Shown here: positions 50,598-58,827 of the stretch, piece after piece
How positions within the stretch are numbered: the first letter of the stretch is position 1
How the letters are laid out: each line of letters opens with the position of its first letter
Assembly: GCA_019637805.1 (NCBI GenBank)
Contig: JAHBVB010000001.1
Location: 199,875-263,874 of the forward strand
Source: Anaerolineales bacterium
Lineage (GTDB): Bacteria > Chloroflexota > Anaerolineae > Anaerolineales > UBA11579
Direction of reading: 5' to 3'
Length of the DNA stretch: 64,000 nucleotides
Translations under genes and position numbers: made by a program
Notes under the pieces: generated by a model
What the model saw: only the letters and a program-made list of their open reading frames with translations
Databases searched by the model: none
What the model was told of the DNA's origin: nothing

Positions 50598-51383
50598 CTA
50601 GAAAGGAAACCACAACGGCCAAAAGGGGTCGATCAGGATCATGAAGATGCCCCAGGCGAAGCCCAGGATGCTGCCAGCGACCACATCGCGCGGGAAGTGG
50701 GCGCCTACATACATGCGGGTGATGCCCACTGCAACCGCCACGGCAAATAGGCCAATCGTGCCGATCAGCGGCGGCTCCCACAGGAAATTGAGCAAGGTCA
50801 CCAGGAAGAAGGCGTGGGCGGTGTGCCCGCTGGGGAAGGAGCGCCCGGGCGCCTTCCAGCCAATCACGCGGGCCTGGGTGTTGATCAGGTACGGGCGGGC
50901 TCGGTTCATGATCTCTTTCAAGCCTTCGACCAGCAGGGCCAGGGTCATGGTGCCCAGAGCCAGCTGCAGGGCCGGCATGGGGTCCGCTTTGAAGAAGTAC
51001 AGGTAAATCGCCAGACCAATCGCCACCAGGCCGGCGCCGATCTGGGTCACGATCCACATCAAGATATCCAGCCAGCGCGGCCGGAAGCCCCACAGGTTGA
51101 AGAGCAGAAAGACGTGATTGTCGATGGCCTGGCCGCGCGCCCACAGCAGCGAGAGGCTCACCAGGGTGAACAAGCCCAGCGCCACCATCAGGCTGCGGCG
51201 GGCCAGCACCGCCCGGCCAATCTCGCCGCGCTGCTCAGGCGGCAGCCAGGTCAGGAACAGCGTGATCGCCAGCAGCAGGCCCAGCACCGTCACCGGCCGG
51301 CGCAGCTTCAGCACGCGGGCCAAAAAACCGGTGGGTTTGGGCAGAATGGGCGGCGGCGGCGGGGGAGTTTGCGTCTTTTCCAT
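50598..51383 (-). CDS. PAP2-family membrane phosphatase
   Basis: 261 residues from the ATG at 51383 (MEKTQTPPPPPP). A Pro-rich cytosolic start precedes about six membrane helices. PAP2 motifs: KEIMNRARP, PSGHTAHAFFL and TRMYVGAHFPRDVVAGSILG. It dephosphorylates lipid phosphates such as undecaprenyl pyrophosphate. Second PAP2 protein of this window; the two share little outside the motifs. Confidence 0.93.
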   Translation of the reverse strand: MEKTQTPPPPPPILPKPTGFLARVLKLRRPVTVLGLLLAITLFLTWLPPEQRGEIGRAVLARRSLMVALGLFTLVSLSLLWARGQAIDNHVFLLFNLWGFRPRWLDILMWIVTQIGAGLVAIGLAIYLYFFKADPMPALQLALGTMTLALLVEGLKEIMNRARPYLINTQARVIGWKAPGRSFPSGHTAHAFFLVTLLNFLWEPPLIGTIGLFAVAVAVGITRMYVGAHFPRDVVAGSILGFAWGIFMILIDPFWPLWFPF

Positions 51384-51518
51384 GGCTTTTAGCGGGGCTA
51401 ATCTTAACCGCATTTTCTGAATCCCATATTCGCAAATCCTGAGTTTCTTTATAAAAGCTTGCTTACCGCTTGGCGCGCTTTCGGGTAAGATTGCGCCTGA
51501 AAGAACAATCTAAATACT

Positions 51519-52181
51519 ATGAGCGAAGCCCTCTCCAGCCAAGACATTTTGAACATCAGCCCTGCGGCAGCCAGCAAGATCAGCGAGCTGATCGAAACAC
51601 GCGGCAAGCCCGGCTTGGCCGTGCGCGTCGCCATCCGCGGCGTGCTGCCCGGTGGCGGTTACCAAACTGAATTCAAGTTCCAGGAGCGCAGCGAAGCCAC
51701 AGACAACGATCTGGTGCAGAGCGTAGGCGCCTTTGAGCTGCTCTTTGAGCCCGATGTGGCCGAAAAGGTGCAAGGCGCCAAGGTTGACTTTGACGAAGAG
51801 CGCTACTCGGCTGGGTTCAACATCGAATACCCGCCGCGCAGCATTCTGCCGCCGGGTGTGGAAGCCCGCCGTGACTGGGAAGACCCACTGGCCCAGCAGG
51901 TGCAGCAGGTCATCGACGACTTCATCAACCCCGGTGTGGCCGGCCACGGCGGCTGGGTGCTGCTGAAGGACGTCAAGGGCGAGGACATTTACGTAGAGAT
52001 GGGCGGCGGCTGCCAGGGCTGCGGCATGGCGGCGGTGACCCTGCGCGCCGGCATTGAAAAAGCCATCATGGAAGCCGTGCCGGCTGTGCGCCAGATCATT
52101 GACGTGACCGACCACGACGAGGGCGAAAGCCCCTATTACGCGCCGCAAACCGCAGAGGGCGCATCGCCCTTCAATCAATAA
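51519..52181 (+). CDS. nfuA: Fe-S carrier protein NfuA-like
   Basis: 220 residues. The N-terminal A-type-like domain (DILNISPAAASKISELIETRGKPGLAVRVAIRG) lacks its own Cys ligands. The C-terminal NifU domain has GGGCQGCGMAAVTLRAGIEKAIMEAVPAVRQIIDVTDH with the CxxC that binds a [4Fe-4S] cluster. It delivers clusters to client enzymes. About 28 bases of 5' region separate it from a TAAGAT element. Followed closely by the 52184 gene. Confidence 0.93.
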   Translation: MSEALSSQDILNISPAAASKISELIETRGKPGLAVRVAIRGVLPGGGYQTEFKFQERSEATDNDLVQSVGAFELLFEPDVAEKVQGAKVDFDEERYSAGFNIEYPPRSILPPGVEARRDWEDPLAQQVQQVIDDFINPGVAGHGGWVLLKDVKGEDIYVEMGGGCQGCGMAAVTLRAGIEKAIMEAVPAVRQIIDVTDHDEGESPYYAPQTAEGASPFNQ

Positions 52182-52183
52182 TC

Positions 52184-52525
52184 ATGAGCGATCGCAAACG
52201 CATTCTATTCGGTCTGGTGTTCCTGCTGGTGGCGCTCTTGGGCGCGGCAGTGGTCAACATCATCGGCTGGAGCGCCGGCGAATACCGCATCGGCGCCCTG
52301 CTGGGGCTGGGGACCTTTGTGGTCTTCGCCGCTTTGGCAGCCTATCACTTCATTAAAGTACGTGACTGGGCCTGGCTGCCGGCCGTGGCCGGTGGCCTGT
52401 ACGCCGTGCTGCCAGACCTGATCCTAGGCCCGGCAGACGACCTGGGCGCCATTCTGCTGGGCGCCGCGCTGACCGGCTTCATGAGCTGGCGGCGCAAGCG
52501 CATGGGCAGTGTTGACAGAGGCTAG
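52184..52525 (+). CDS. Small membrane protein, unknown
   Basis: 113 residues with three membrane helices (about 8-26, 37-56, 68-100) and a basic tail. Starts 2 bases after the nfuA stop, so co-transcribed. No family recognised. Confidence 0.7.
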   Translation: MSDRKRILFGLVFLLVALLGAAVVNIIGWSAGEYRIGALLGLGTFVVFAALAAYHFIKVRDWAWLPAVAGGLYAVLPDLILGPADDLGAILLGAALTGFMSWRRKRMGSVDRG

Positions 52526-52540
52526 CCGGAGGAGTAGACT
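52512..52540 (+). promoter_or_regulatory. Promoter of the corA-type leader
   Basis: TTGACA (52512-52517) and TAGACT (52535-52540) spaced 17 bases; the -35 overlaps the end of the preceding gene. Confidence 0.6.
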
Positions 52541-52546
52541 GGCTGG

Positions 52547-52706
52547 GTAACTATGGAAGTTGACAGTAGTTTAGACATCGATCCGTTATCGAGCAAGCGT
52601 TGCGCCTTGTTCGACGTGCTTGTTTGGAGAGCCGCTTAGCTCGCCTGGCTTAAGCCTGCCTGCCTCTCCCAACCCGGCCGTCTTCAGGTGCCGGGTTTTG
52701 TTTTTA
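52547..52706 (+). ncRNA. Structured leader with terminator before the corA-type gene
   Basis: A gene-free leader of about 190 bases. It contains AGCAAGC...GCTTGTT (52592-52624), an outer stem GGAGAG...CTCTCC (52626-52669) enclosing a GGCTTAAGCC hairpin, and an intrinsic terminator AACCCGGC / GCCGGGTT plus TTTTGTTTTT (52671-52706) just before the ribosome site. This is the layout of a riboswitch or attenuator. It does not match the M-box features I know. Ligand, if any, is unknown; Mg2+ is the obvious candidate from the gene. Confidence 0.5.
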
Positions 52707-52734
52707 ACCCCGCTTGCTCCGGAAGGAGCAATAC

Positions 52735-53667
52735 ATGATCCAAATCTTCAAGACCATGCCGAACGGCAAACTGGTCCAGCAGGAGCGCGTCTCCAAAGGC
52801 GTGTGGATCAACGCTGTGGCGCCGCACGCCGACGAAATTGAGCAGCTGGTGGACTGGGGCGCGCCCGAAGAGGCGATCACCTACGCCTTGGACGTGGACG
52901 AGCTGGCCCGGGTGGAGCGTTACGACGGCATCACCTACATTATTTTGCGCGTGCCCTACTTCCAGGGCGACCATGAAGATATCCCTTACACTTCGGTGCC
53001 GCTGGCGATCATCACCTCGGCCAAGTGGATCATGACCGTGTCCAAGTTCAACACGGAAAGCCTGCGCGAGTCCAAGAAGAACAAGGAATATCCGCTACAC
53101 ACGCGCAAGCACAACACCTTTATCCTGCACATCCTGTTCAATACGGCCAAGCTCTACCTCAAGCACCTGACCACCATTAACCGCCTGGTGGACAACCTGG
53201 AAGAGCGCTTGACCGTGTCCATCGACAACAAAGACCTTTTCCGGCTGTTGAAGTACCAAAAGAGCCTGGTGTATTTTTCTACGGCATTAAAGACCAATGA
53301 AGTGATGATCGAGCGGCTGCAGCGCATGCGCCTGTTCAACCAATTTGAGGAAGACCAGGACCTGCTGGATGATGTATTGACCGAGACGATGCAGGCCATC
53401 GAAATGAACAACATCTCCAGCAACATTTTGAACCAGATGATGGATGCCTTCGCCTCGATGATCTCTAACAACCAGAACGACGTAGTCAAAGTGCTGACCT
53501 CGGTGACGCTGGTGTTGGGTCTGCCCACCCTGGTGGCCAGTTTTTACGGCATGAACGTGGGCCTGCCGTTCAGCGAGACACCTCACGCCTTCTGGCTGAC
53601 GGTGGGCATCAGCCTGGCGCTGATGCTGACCGCCATCCTGATCTTTCGCAAGCGCGGCTGGTTTTAG
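52735..53667 (+). CDS. CorA-family divalent cation transporter
   Basis: 310 residues. A cytosolic N-terminal alpha/beta domain and a long helical stalk precede two C-terminal membrane helices. The signature GMN is present in ASFYGMNVGLPFSETPHAFW, and the basic end FRKRGWF faces the cytosol. It forms a pentameric channel for Mg2+ (or Co2+/Ni2+/Zn2+). GGAAGGAG lies 7 bases before the ATG. Expression probably depends on the structured leader. Terminator follows. Confidence 0.92.
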   Translation: MIQIFKTMPNGKLVQQERVSKGVWINAVAPHADEIEQLVDWGAPEEAITYALDVDELARVERYDGITYIILRVPYFQGDHEDIPYTSVPLAIITSAKWIMTVSKFNTESLRESKKNKEYPLHTRKHNTFILHILFNTAKLYLKHLTTINRLVDNLEERLTVSIDNKDLFRLLKYQKSLVYFSTALKTNEVMIERLQRMRLFNQFEEDQDLLDDVLTETMQAIEMNNISSNILNQMMDAFASMISNNQNDVVKVLTSVTLVLGLPTLVASFYGMNVGLPFSETPHAFWLTVGISLALMLTAILIFRKRGWF

Positions 53668-53688
53668 CCACCCAAGCAGACAACGGCC

Positions 53689-53719
53689 CAAAAACGCCCC
53701 TCCTTTAGGGGCGTTTTTT
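53689..53719. terminator. Bidirectional intrinsic terminator
   Basis: AAAAACGCCCCT CCTT AGGGGCGTTTTTT between the converging corA-type gene and the frameshifted membrane-protein gene. Confidence 0.9.
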
Positions 53720-54816
53720 CTACTCTTGGCGAGGCTGCCTGTCGTGGATGTACTGAGACACCACCGTATTCAGTACCAGGAAGGCCACAAACAACAGGCA
53801 GGCACCCATGATGGCAAACGAAGTATTTCTGTCGTCTATCTGCTGTGCCAGCCGGCGCCCCCAGCTGGCCCCGAGAGCCCCGCCGGTGCCCACCAGCCCA
53901 AGGGAGATCGAGAGACAGCCCCGGCCCAGCTTGGGGTGGGGGCAAACATCTCGCGGCGCACCCACAAAGTCGCGGCTGGGAAGGCGAAGTGTAAGAACAC
54001 GAAAAGCGCGGCCAAGCTGAGCACCACCAGCAATGCCGTGGGCAGGTTGGCAAACAGTTTGGGTTGCAGGGCCTTGGCCGTGGCCAGCAGGGCTCCGGCA
54101 CACCACAGAATCCCCACAAGTGGCTTGGCTTGCGCGCCACGCTGCAGATAGACATACATGGCCAGCGCTGCCACGCCTGAAAGCACAATCACAAACCAGA
54201 ACAGGGGAGCCGAAAAGCTGGGGATAAAGAACGCCATTGAACTGCTGATGAAGACAACCAGAAGCGTCAGGATCGGATAGGCCAGGGCCTTGGCCGGTTT
54301 GGCGATATAGCCGGGAAAGCGCACACGCTGGTGGTCTTTGTGCGCGGCCAGCCGCCCGGTACGCCGGTCTTGCTGCATGCGGGCCAGCAGCCGGGCGGTC
54401 AAAAAGCGCATGAGAGCAAAGCCGCCGCGAAACAAAGCCCAGATCATCAGGCCGGCTACCAGGATGGAGTATTCCCGCCGCCAGTGGGCAACCAGGTGCG
54501 TTTCCAGCAGGTCAACCAGCCTCAGCCCCACAATCAGCATGAAAAACCCTGCCGCGATGCTCAGCGCCAGGGCGCCGAGCTGGGCGATTGTGCCGCGGCC
54601 GAACCAGGCCAAAGCCCAACCCAGCAAGGCCCCCAGGGGTGCAAGCAGGGTCAAGGCCAGCAGCCAGAGCACACCCAGCAAAACCGACTGGCTACCAGAC
54701 AACACCCGTGGCAGCAAGGGCAGCAGAAACGCGATGGCGCCCAGGGCCAGTGGCAGCCGGTACAGAGCAAAGAAGGCGGAGAGTGATTTTGGTCTGGCGC
54801 GCATTGGTTGCCCCAC
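53720..54816 (-). pseudogene. Membrane protein gene split by a frameshift
   Basis: The first frame (54816 to about 53950) encodes about 290 residues with eight or more membrane helices. The second (ending 53720) continues as KLGRGCLSISLGLVGTGGALGASW...QQIDDRN...FLVLNTVV, giving two final helices. The join lies in the C-rich run CCCCCACCCC at about 53935-53946, and one missing base accounts for it. Either a true frameshift or a sequencing error in the run. Without repair the protein ends in WWAPAGLSGPAGGAGWHSR. The family is not recognised; multi-pass transporter-like. Confidence 0.6.
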
Positions 54817-54838
54817 GCCCTTTATAGTAAACCTTAAG

Positions 54839-54877
54839 CAGAAAGGCCGCGCTTCGGGGACGCGGCCTTTCTGTTTT
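54839..54877. terminator. Hairpin between rpoD and the frameshifted gene
   Basis: CAGAAAGGCCGCG / CGCGGCCTTTCTG with a 9-base loop; T run stronger on the plus side. Likely terminates rpoD on the minus strand. Confidence 0.65.
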
Positions 54878-54900
54878 CCAAGAGGAGAAGGATTTCGGTT

Positions 54901-56037
54901 TTAGAGGTACTCGCGCAACTGGCGGGCCCGTTTGGGGTGGCGCAGGCGACGCAGAGCCTTGCCCTCGATCTGGCGGATGCGCTCGCGGGTCAGGCCAAAC
55001 TTCTCGCCAACTTCTTCGAGCGTGTACGCCCGGCCGTTCTCCAGGCCGAAGCGCAGGCGCAGAATACGAGCCTCGCGCGGGGTGAGCGTGGCCAACACTT
55101 CAGCCACCTTTTGTTCCATCATGTTCTTGTAGGCAGACTGGCTGGGGCTGGGGCTGCTCTCATCTTCGACGAACATGCCCAGCTCGGAGTCTTCCTCGTC
55201 GCCCACCGGGCTCTCCAGTGAGAGCGGCAGCCAGGAGACGCGTAGCATCCAGTCGACCTTCTCGATGTCTTCGTTGAGCTCCTCAGCCAGGTCTTCGATG
55301 CTGGCCGGGCGGCCCAGGCGCTGTTCCAGCGTGTGGGCGGCCTTATACATCAGCCGAATGCGGTCGATCATGTGCACCGGCACGCGGATGGTGCGGCCCT
55401 GGTCAGCGATCGAGCGGGTGATGGTTTGGCGGATCCACCAGGTGGCATAGGTGGAGAAGCGGAAGCCCAGGCGATAGTCGAACTTGGCGACGCCCTTCAT
55501 CAGGCCCAGGTTGCCTTCCTGGATTAGATCCAGGAAGGGCACGCCGCGGCCCATGTATTTTTTGGCGATGCTGACCACCAGGCGGGTATTGGCCTTGATC
55601 AGGTGTTCGCGGGCCAGGCGGCCGTCTTCAATGACGGCATCCAGCTGGGCGCGCTTGGCCGGCGGTGTGCTGCCATTGAGCTTGTTCAGCTGGCGGCGGG
55701 CTTTCTTGCCGGCTTCAATGCGCTTAGCGAGGTCCACCTCCTGCTCCATGGTCAGCAGGGGCACGCGGGCCATCTCTTTCAAATAGAGGCCGACAGTGTC
55801 GATGACTTCATCCTGAGGCAGCTCGTAGGCTTCCGGCATTTCCATGTCGAGCGCATGGAAATCATCAGCCGCGTCTTCAGGCTCCGCATGGGTCATGAAG
55901 TGCATTTCCAGACGCTGGAAATCCTGATCTTCGTCCAGCACGGTAAAGCCATCCGGCGAAACCGGCAAACCCTGCAGGCGCTCACCCAGCAGGGTGGCGT
56001 TCTGTTCATCGATTTGCTGCTTGGATTGAAAAGCCAT
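54901..56037 (-). CDS. rpoD: Primary RNA polymerase sigma factor
   Basis: 378 residues from ATG 56035-56037 (AAGGAGG 5 bases upstream). Region 1.2 YLKEMARVPLLTMEQEVDLAKRI; region 2 LIKANTRLVVSIAKKYMGRGVPFLDLIQEGNLGLMKGVAKFDYRLGFRFSTYATWWIRQTITRSI (strictly RpoD-like); region 3 LAEELNEDIEKVDWMLR; region 4 REARILRLRFGLENGRAYTLEEVGEKFGLTRERIRQIEGKALRRLRHP. Region 1.1 is short. It drives housekeeping promoters with TTGACA/TATAAT, as seen throughout this window. It follows yceD by 15 bases. Confidence 0.97.
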   Translation of the reverse strand: MAFQSKQQIDEQNATLLGERLQGLPVSPDGFTVLDEDQDFQRLEMHFMTHAEPEDAADDFHALDMEMPEAYELPQDEVIDTVGLYLKEMARVPLLTMEQEVDLAKRIEAGKKARRQLNKLNGSTPPAKRAQLDAVIEDGRLAREHLIKANTRLVVSIAKKYMGRGVPFLDLIQEGNLGLMKGVAKFDYRLGFRFSTYATWWIRQTITRSIADQGRTIRVPVHMIDRIRLMYKAAHTLEQRLGRPASIEDLAEELNEDIEKVDWMLRVSWLPLSLESPVGDEEDSELGMFVEDESSPSPSQSAYKNMMEQKVAEVLATLTPREARILRLRFGLENGRAYTLEEVGEKFGLTRERIRQIEGKALRRLRHPKRARQLREYL

Positions 56038-56076
56038 AATGCCTCCTTGGCCACGGCGCAAGGCGCGCGCCGGACA

Positions 56077-56592
56077 CTACTCCTTGGGGTCTAATAAATC
56101 CTTGAGCGCCATCAGGCGCGGATCAATCGGGTCGGCATGCTCACAGGCCTGGTGGTTGCGGTTGTTGCCGCATACCGGACACAGGCCCTGACAGTCCGGC
56201 TGGCACAGCGGGGTGAACGGCAGGTCGAGTAACAGGTACTCGCGGCCCAATGGAGCCAGATCAATGTGATGGTCGGCGGGGACCAGCAGCTGCGACTCGG
56301 TCACCGAGCGTTCATCAAAGGCGTACAAATCAGTGAACTGCGTGGCGATGGCCTGGTCAAACTCTTCCAGGCAGCGCACACATTCCACCGTGGTGCGCCC
56401 GCTGAGGGCCACCTCCGCCACCAGGCCCTGGGGCGTGCGGCCAAATGTGGCTGCGCCGCGCAGGTCATACACGGTCAGGTCTGGCGGCAGAACCATCTCA
56501 GCTTCATCAAATTCGATGGTGCGGGTGTAACCCACCTCGGCTTTGACCAAAAAGCCGACATTGATGCGAAGAGGGTTCACGCGCGTGGTCAT
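56077..56592 (-). CDS. yceD: YceD/DUF177 family protein
   Basis: 171 residues. DUF177 features: an N-terminal strand pair, VALSGRTTVECVRCLEEFDQAI (CVRC knuckle) and the C-terminal Cys cluster PFTPLCQPDCQGLCPVCGNNRN. Homologs help 23S rRNA or ribosomal RNA accumulation and often precede rpmF; here rpmF is absent and rpoD follows. It has its own strong promoter. Confidence 0.9.
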   Translation of the reverse strand: MTTRVNPLRINVGFLVKAEVGYTRTIEFDEAEMVLPPDLTVYDLRGAATFGRTPQGLVAEVALSGRTTVECVRCLEEFDQAIATQFTDLYAFDERSVTESQLLVPADHHIDLAPLGREYLLLDLPFTPLCQPDCQGLCPVCGNNRNHQACEHADPIDPRLMALKDLLDPKE

Positions 56593-56642
56593 GTTCGTGT
56601 CGCAATGCGCCTTTTTTGGCGAGTCCGGCGCTGTTTTGCAAA

Positions 56643-56676
56643 AGAATCCTTCGCAGCCGATATTGCAAAGGATTCT
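56643..56676. promoter_or_regulatory. 5' leader hairpin of yceD
   Basis: AGAATCCTT (56643-56651) pairs with AAGGATTCT (56668-56676) in the yceD leader. May affect message stability; no T run. Confidence 0.45.
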
Positions 56677-56691
56677 GAATAACTTGGGAAA

Positions 56692-56719
56692 AGTATAACA
56701 AAAATTGCAAAATAGTCAA
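56692..56719 (-). promoter_or_regulatory. Promoter of the yceD-rpoD operon
   Basis: Minus-strand TTGACT (56714-56719) and TATACT (56692-56697) spaced 16 bases, in an AT-rich tract. Confidence 0.75.
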
Positions 56720-56802
56720 CAAGCAACCGCACATACAGCGCTGTAAGGCGAAACCACCCCCGCGCGTGGGGTGATGCCGCAGAATGGCTTAGAATGCAAG
56801 CC

Positions 56803-57417
56803 ATGAGACGACTTTTGCTGGCCAGCGGGAACCGCGACAAGCTGAGTGAGCTGACCGCCCTGCTGGCGGATGTGCCCGTGCAGCTGCTGACGCCGGTCGA
56901 CGTGGGCCTGGACGACCTGGATGTGCTCGAAGACGGGGCCGACTATGCCGCCAACGCGGCACTGAAAGCGGCGGCATTCTCGCAGGCCAGCGGCCTGCCC
57001 TGCCTGGCGGACGACAGCGGTCTGGAGGTGGCGGCGCTGGGCGGTGCCCCGGGCGTGCACTCCGCCCGGCTCAGCCCGGGCGACGATGCTCAGCGGCGCG
57101 CCCGGTTGTTGGAACTGCTGGCCGGCCACCCGCAACCCTGGACGGCGCGCTTCGTCTCCACCGTGTGCCTGGCGCTGCCGGGCGACCCGCAGCCGCAGCA
57201 GCACTTTGCGCAAGGGGAGTGCCGCGGCGAGATCGTGGCCCAAGAGCGCGGTGTGGGCGGCTTCGGCTACGACCCGATCTTCGTAGTGGCCGGCACCGGG
57301 CGCACGATGGCCGAGTTCAGCTTTAGGGAAAAGAACAAGCTCAGCCACCGGGCAGATGCCGTGACCAAGATCAAGCCCCAACTGCGCGCCGCCTTTGGTT
57401 TAGACGGCACTTTATAA
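56803..57417 (+). CDS. rdgB: XTP/dITP diphosphatase
   Basis: 204 residues. Family motifs: LLLASGNRDKLSELTALL at the start, LPCLADDSGLEVAALGGAPGVHSARLSPG (catalytic Asp), GECRGEIVAQERGVGGFGYDPIFVV and AEFSFREKNKLSHRADAV. Removes non-canonical purine nucleotides (XTP, dITP) from the pool. TAGAAT lies 7 bases before the ATG with no ribosome site: leaderless. Confidence 0.96.
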   Translation: MRRLLLASGNRDKLSELTALLADVPVQLLTPVDVGLDDLDVLEDGADYAANAALKAAAFSQASGLPCLADDSGLEVAALGGAPGVHSARLSPGDDAQRRARLLELLAGHPQPWTARFVSTVCLALPGDPQPQQHFAQGECRGEIVAQERGVGGFGYDPIFVVAGTGRTMAEFSFREKNKLSHRADAVTKIKPQLRAAFGLDGTL

Positions 57418-57424
57418 TGAAGCC

Positions 57425-57853
57425 ATGCCTACCTTAGACAAAGATACTTGGCTGGCGATGGCGCGCGAAGGCCACGCCCGCTCCGCCTTTGGCCGCCTGG
57501 GCGGCGAAGTGCTGGATGTGGACGAAGACAGCCTGACCCTGCGCCTGCCGATCACCGATGCCCTGCGCCAGCCTTTCGGGCTGCTGCACGGCGGCATTAG
57601 CCTGTTCTTGATCGAGACCGCAGCCAGCAGCCACGCCGCCTTTGGCGCCGACCTGGAACTGGCGCGCCCGGTGGGCATCGAGGTCAGCGCCAGCCACCTG
57701 CGCTCCGCCACGGCGGGCACGCTGCGGGCCACCGCCCGCCTGCTGCGCCGGGGGCGGACGCACGCCGTGCACGAGGTGGATGTGCTGCTGGAGGAGAGCG
57801 GGGAACTGCTCTGCCGCGGCCGCATGACCAACTATTTCAAGCCGGTGGAGTAG
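57425..57853 (+). CDS. PaaI-family hotdog thioesterase
   Basis: 142 residues. Thioesterase motif: RQPFGLLHGGISLFLIETAASSHAAF (HGG and the catalytic Glu/Asp helix), then EVSASHLRSATAGTLRATARLLRRGRTHAVHEVDV. Likely hydrolyses aromatic acyl-CoA; substrate unknown. TATAAT lies 6 bases before the ATG and overlaps the stop of rdgB (TATAATGA), so it has its own leaderless promoter even though the gene directly follows rdgB. Confidence 0.93.
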   Translation: MPTLDKDTWLAMAREGHARSAFGRLGGEVLDVDEDSLTLRLPITDALRQPFGLLHGGISLFLIETAASSHAAFGADLELARPVGIEVSASHLRSATAGTLRATARLLRRGRTHAVHEVDVLLEESGELLCRGRMTNYFKPVE

Positions 57854-57868
57854 CAGCGAGCGAGCCGT

Positions 57869-57874
57869 TATAAT
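57869..57874 (+). promoter_or_regulatory. -10 element of the 57913 gene
   Basis: TATAAT with a 38-base leader and a GAGGTGA ribosome site before the ATG at 57913; a leadered contrast to the leaderless genes. Confidence 0.5.
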
Positions 57875-57912
57875 CCTCTTATTATTGCCCCCATCACAGA
57901 GGTGACCGCAGC

Positions 57913-58416
57913 ATGAGCTATGAACAAATCTTGGAAAAAGCGGCGGCCGAAGGCGCCATCCGCGCCTACCGGCTGAGCGACAATACCGCCTTTGTGTACC
58001 GCCTGAAAGACGGCGGATATCAGGCCCGCGGCCTGACCGCCCGAGAGGGCGCCTGGGACTTCTCCCCGCAGCTGGTCAGCCAGGGCGGCACGATTCACCG
58101 CAGCCAAGACGGCTGGGGTTGGGTGGCGGGACTGCCCAAACGCGCCACTCCGATCGACAACGAAGCGGCCAAAGCCAACCCCGGCTATTCGCAGCTGGTT
58201 TTGCAGCAATGCTACACCTGCAAGCAGTTCCGGCCTGCGGCCGATTTTGAGCGCAGCGGCGCAGACGCCGACCCGCGGCGTGCCTGGGAGTGCAATGAAT
58301 GCTACAGCCGTCGCCAGCGTGAAACCAGCGCTTACGAGCAGGCCAGCGCGCGCAAGGGCGACTTCTTGGACAAAGACACCTACGCTTCTCCCCCGCCTCC
58401 CGAAGGGAAGATCTGA
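57913..58416 (+). CDS. Protein with C-terminal zinc knuckle, unknown
   Basis: 167 residues. The first half (about 1-75) is a beta-rich fold (YRLSDNTAFVYRLKDGGYQARGLTAREGAW). The second half has CYTCKQFRPAADF...WECNECYSRRQRE, a paired CxxC zinc knuckle followed by a basic and Glu-rich tail. A nucleic-acid or protein-binding role is plausible. A GAGGTGA site precedes the ATG. The next small gene starts 3 bases after its stop. Confidence 0.65.
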   Translation: MSYEQILEKAAAEGAIRAYRLSDNTAFVYRLKDGGYQARGLTAREGAWDFSPQLVSQGGTIHRSQDGWGWVAGLPKRATPIDNEAAKANPGYSQLVLQQCYTCKQFRPAADFERSGADADPRRAWECNECYSRRQRETSAYEQASARKGDFLDKDTYASPPPPEGKI

Positions 58417-58419
58417 CCC

Positions 58420-58596
58420 ATGCTGCGCAAACTGCTCGCCCTTGCGATTGGCCTGCCCGGTCTGGTCTTCTTTGCCCAGGGCGCCGGGTTATTTACGGCA
58501 ACAGACAGCGTGATGAACAATGACCCGACCTGGGCCGTGATCGGCGTGGTGCTGGCTATCATCGGCTTGGTGCTGTGGCCGCGAGGGCGCAACTAG
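58420..58596 (+). CDS. 58-residue two-helix membrane protein
   Basis: MLRKLLALAIGLPGLVFFAQGAG forms one membrane helix and TWAVIGVVLAIIGLVLWPRG a second, with a short loop (TATDSVMNNDP). Starts 3 bases after the zinc-knuckle gene's stop (co-transcribed). Hydrophobic spacing and codon use support a real gene; function unknown. Confidence 0.7.
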   Translation: MLRKLLALAIGLPGLVFFAQGAGLFTATDSVMNNDPTWAVIGVVLAIIGLVLWPRGRN

Positions 58597-58827
58597 CCAG
58601 AGCGCTCAGCTGCCCCGACCGTTGTCCGGGCAGCGGGGGCTGCTCAGGCGGCGCATCGCAAGGCACCAACACGCTTGGTGTTTGGGCCGGGCCACCGCTC
58701 TTTATGTGACTAAAAGCCCTCGTAACACATTCCCTTGTCTCTCGTATTCCAAACAGCATCACGATTGGCCAGGTAAGCGTGCTTTACCCGGCATTTTGCG
58801 TGTATAGTTATCTGGAGGAAGAGAAAA

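Noticed and set aside
52547-52734. M-box (known Mg2+ riboswitch) assignment
   Set aside because: No match to the conserved M-box sequence elements I know; left unassigned.
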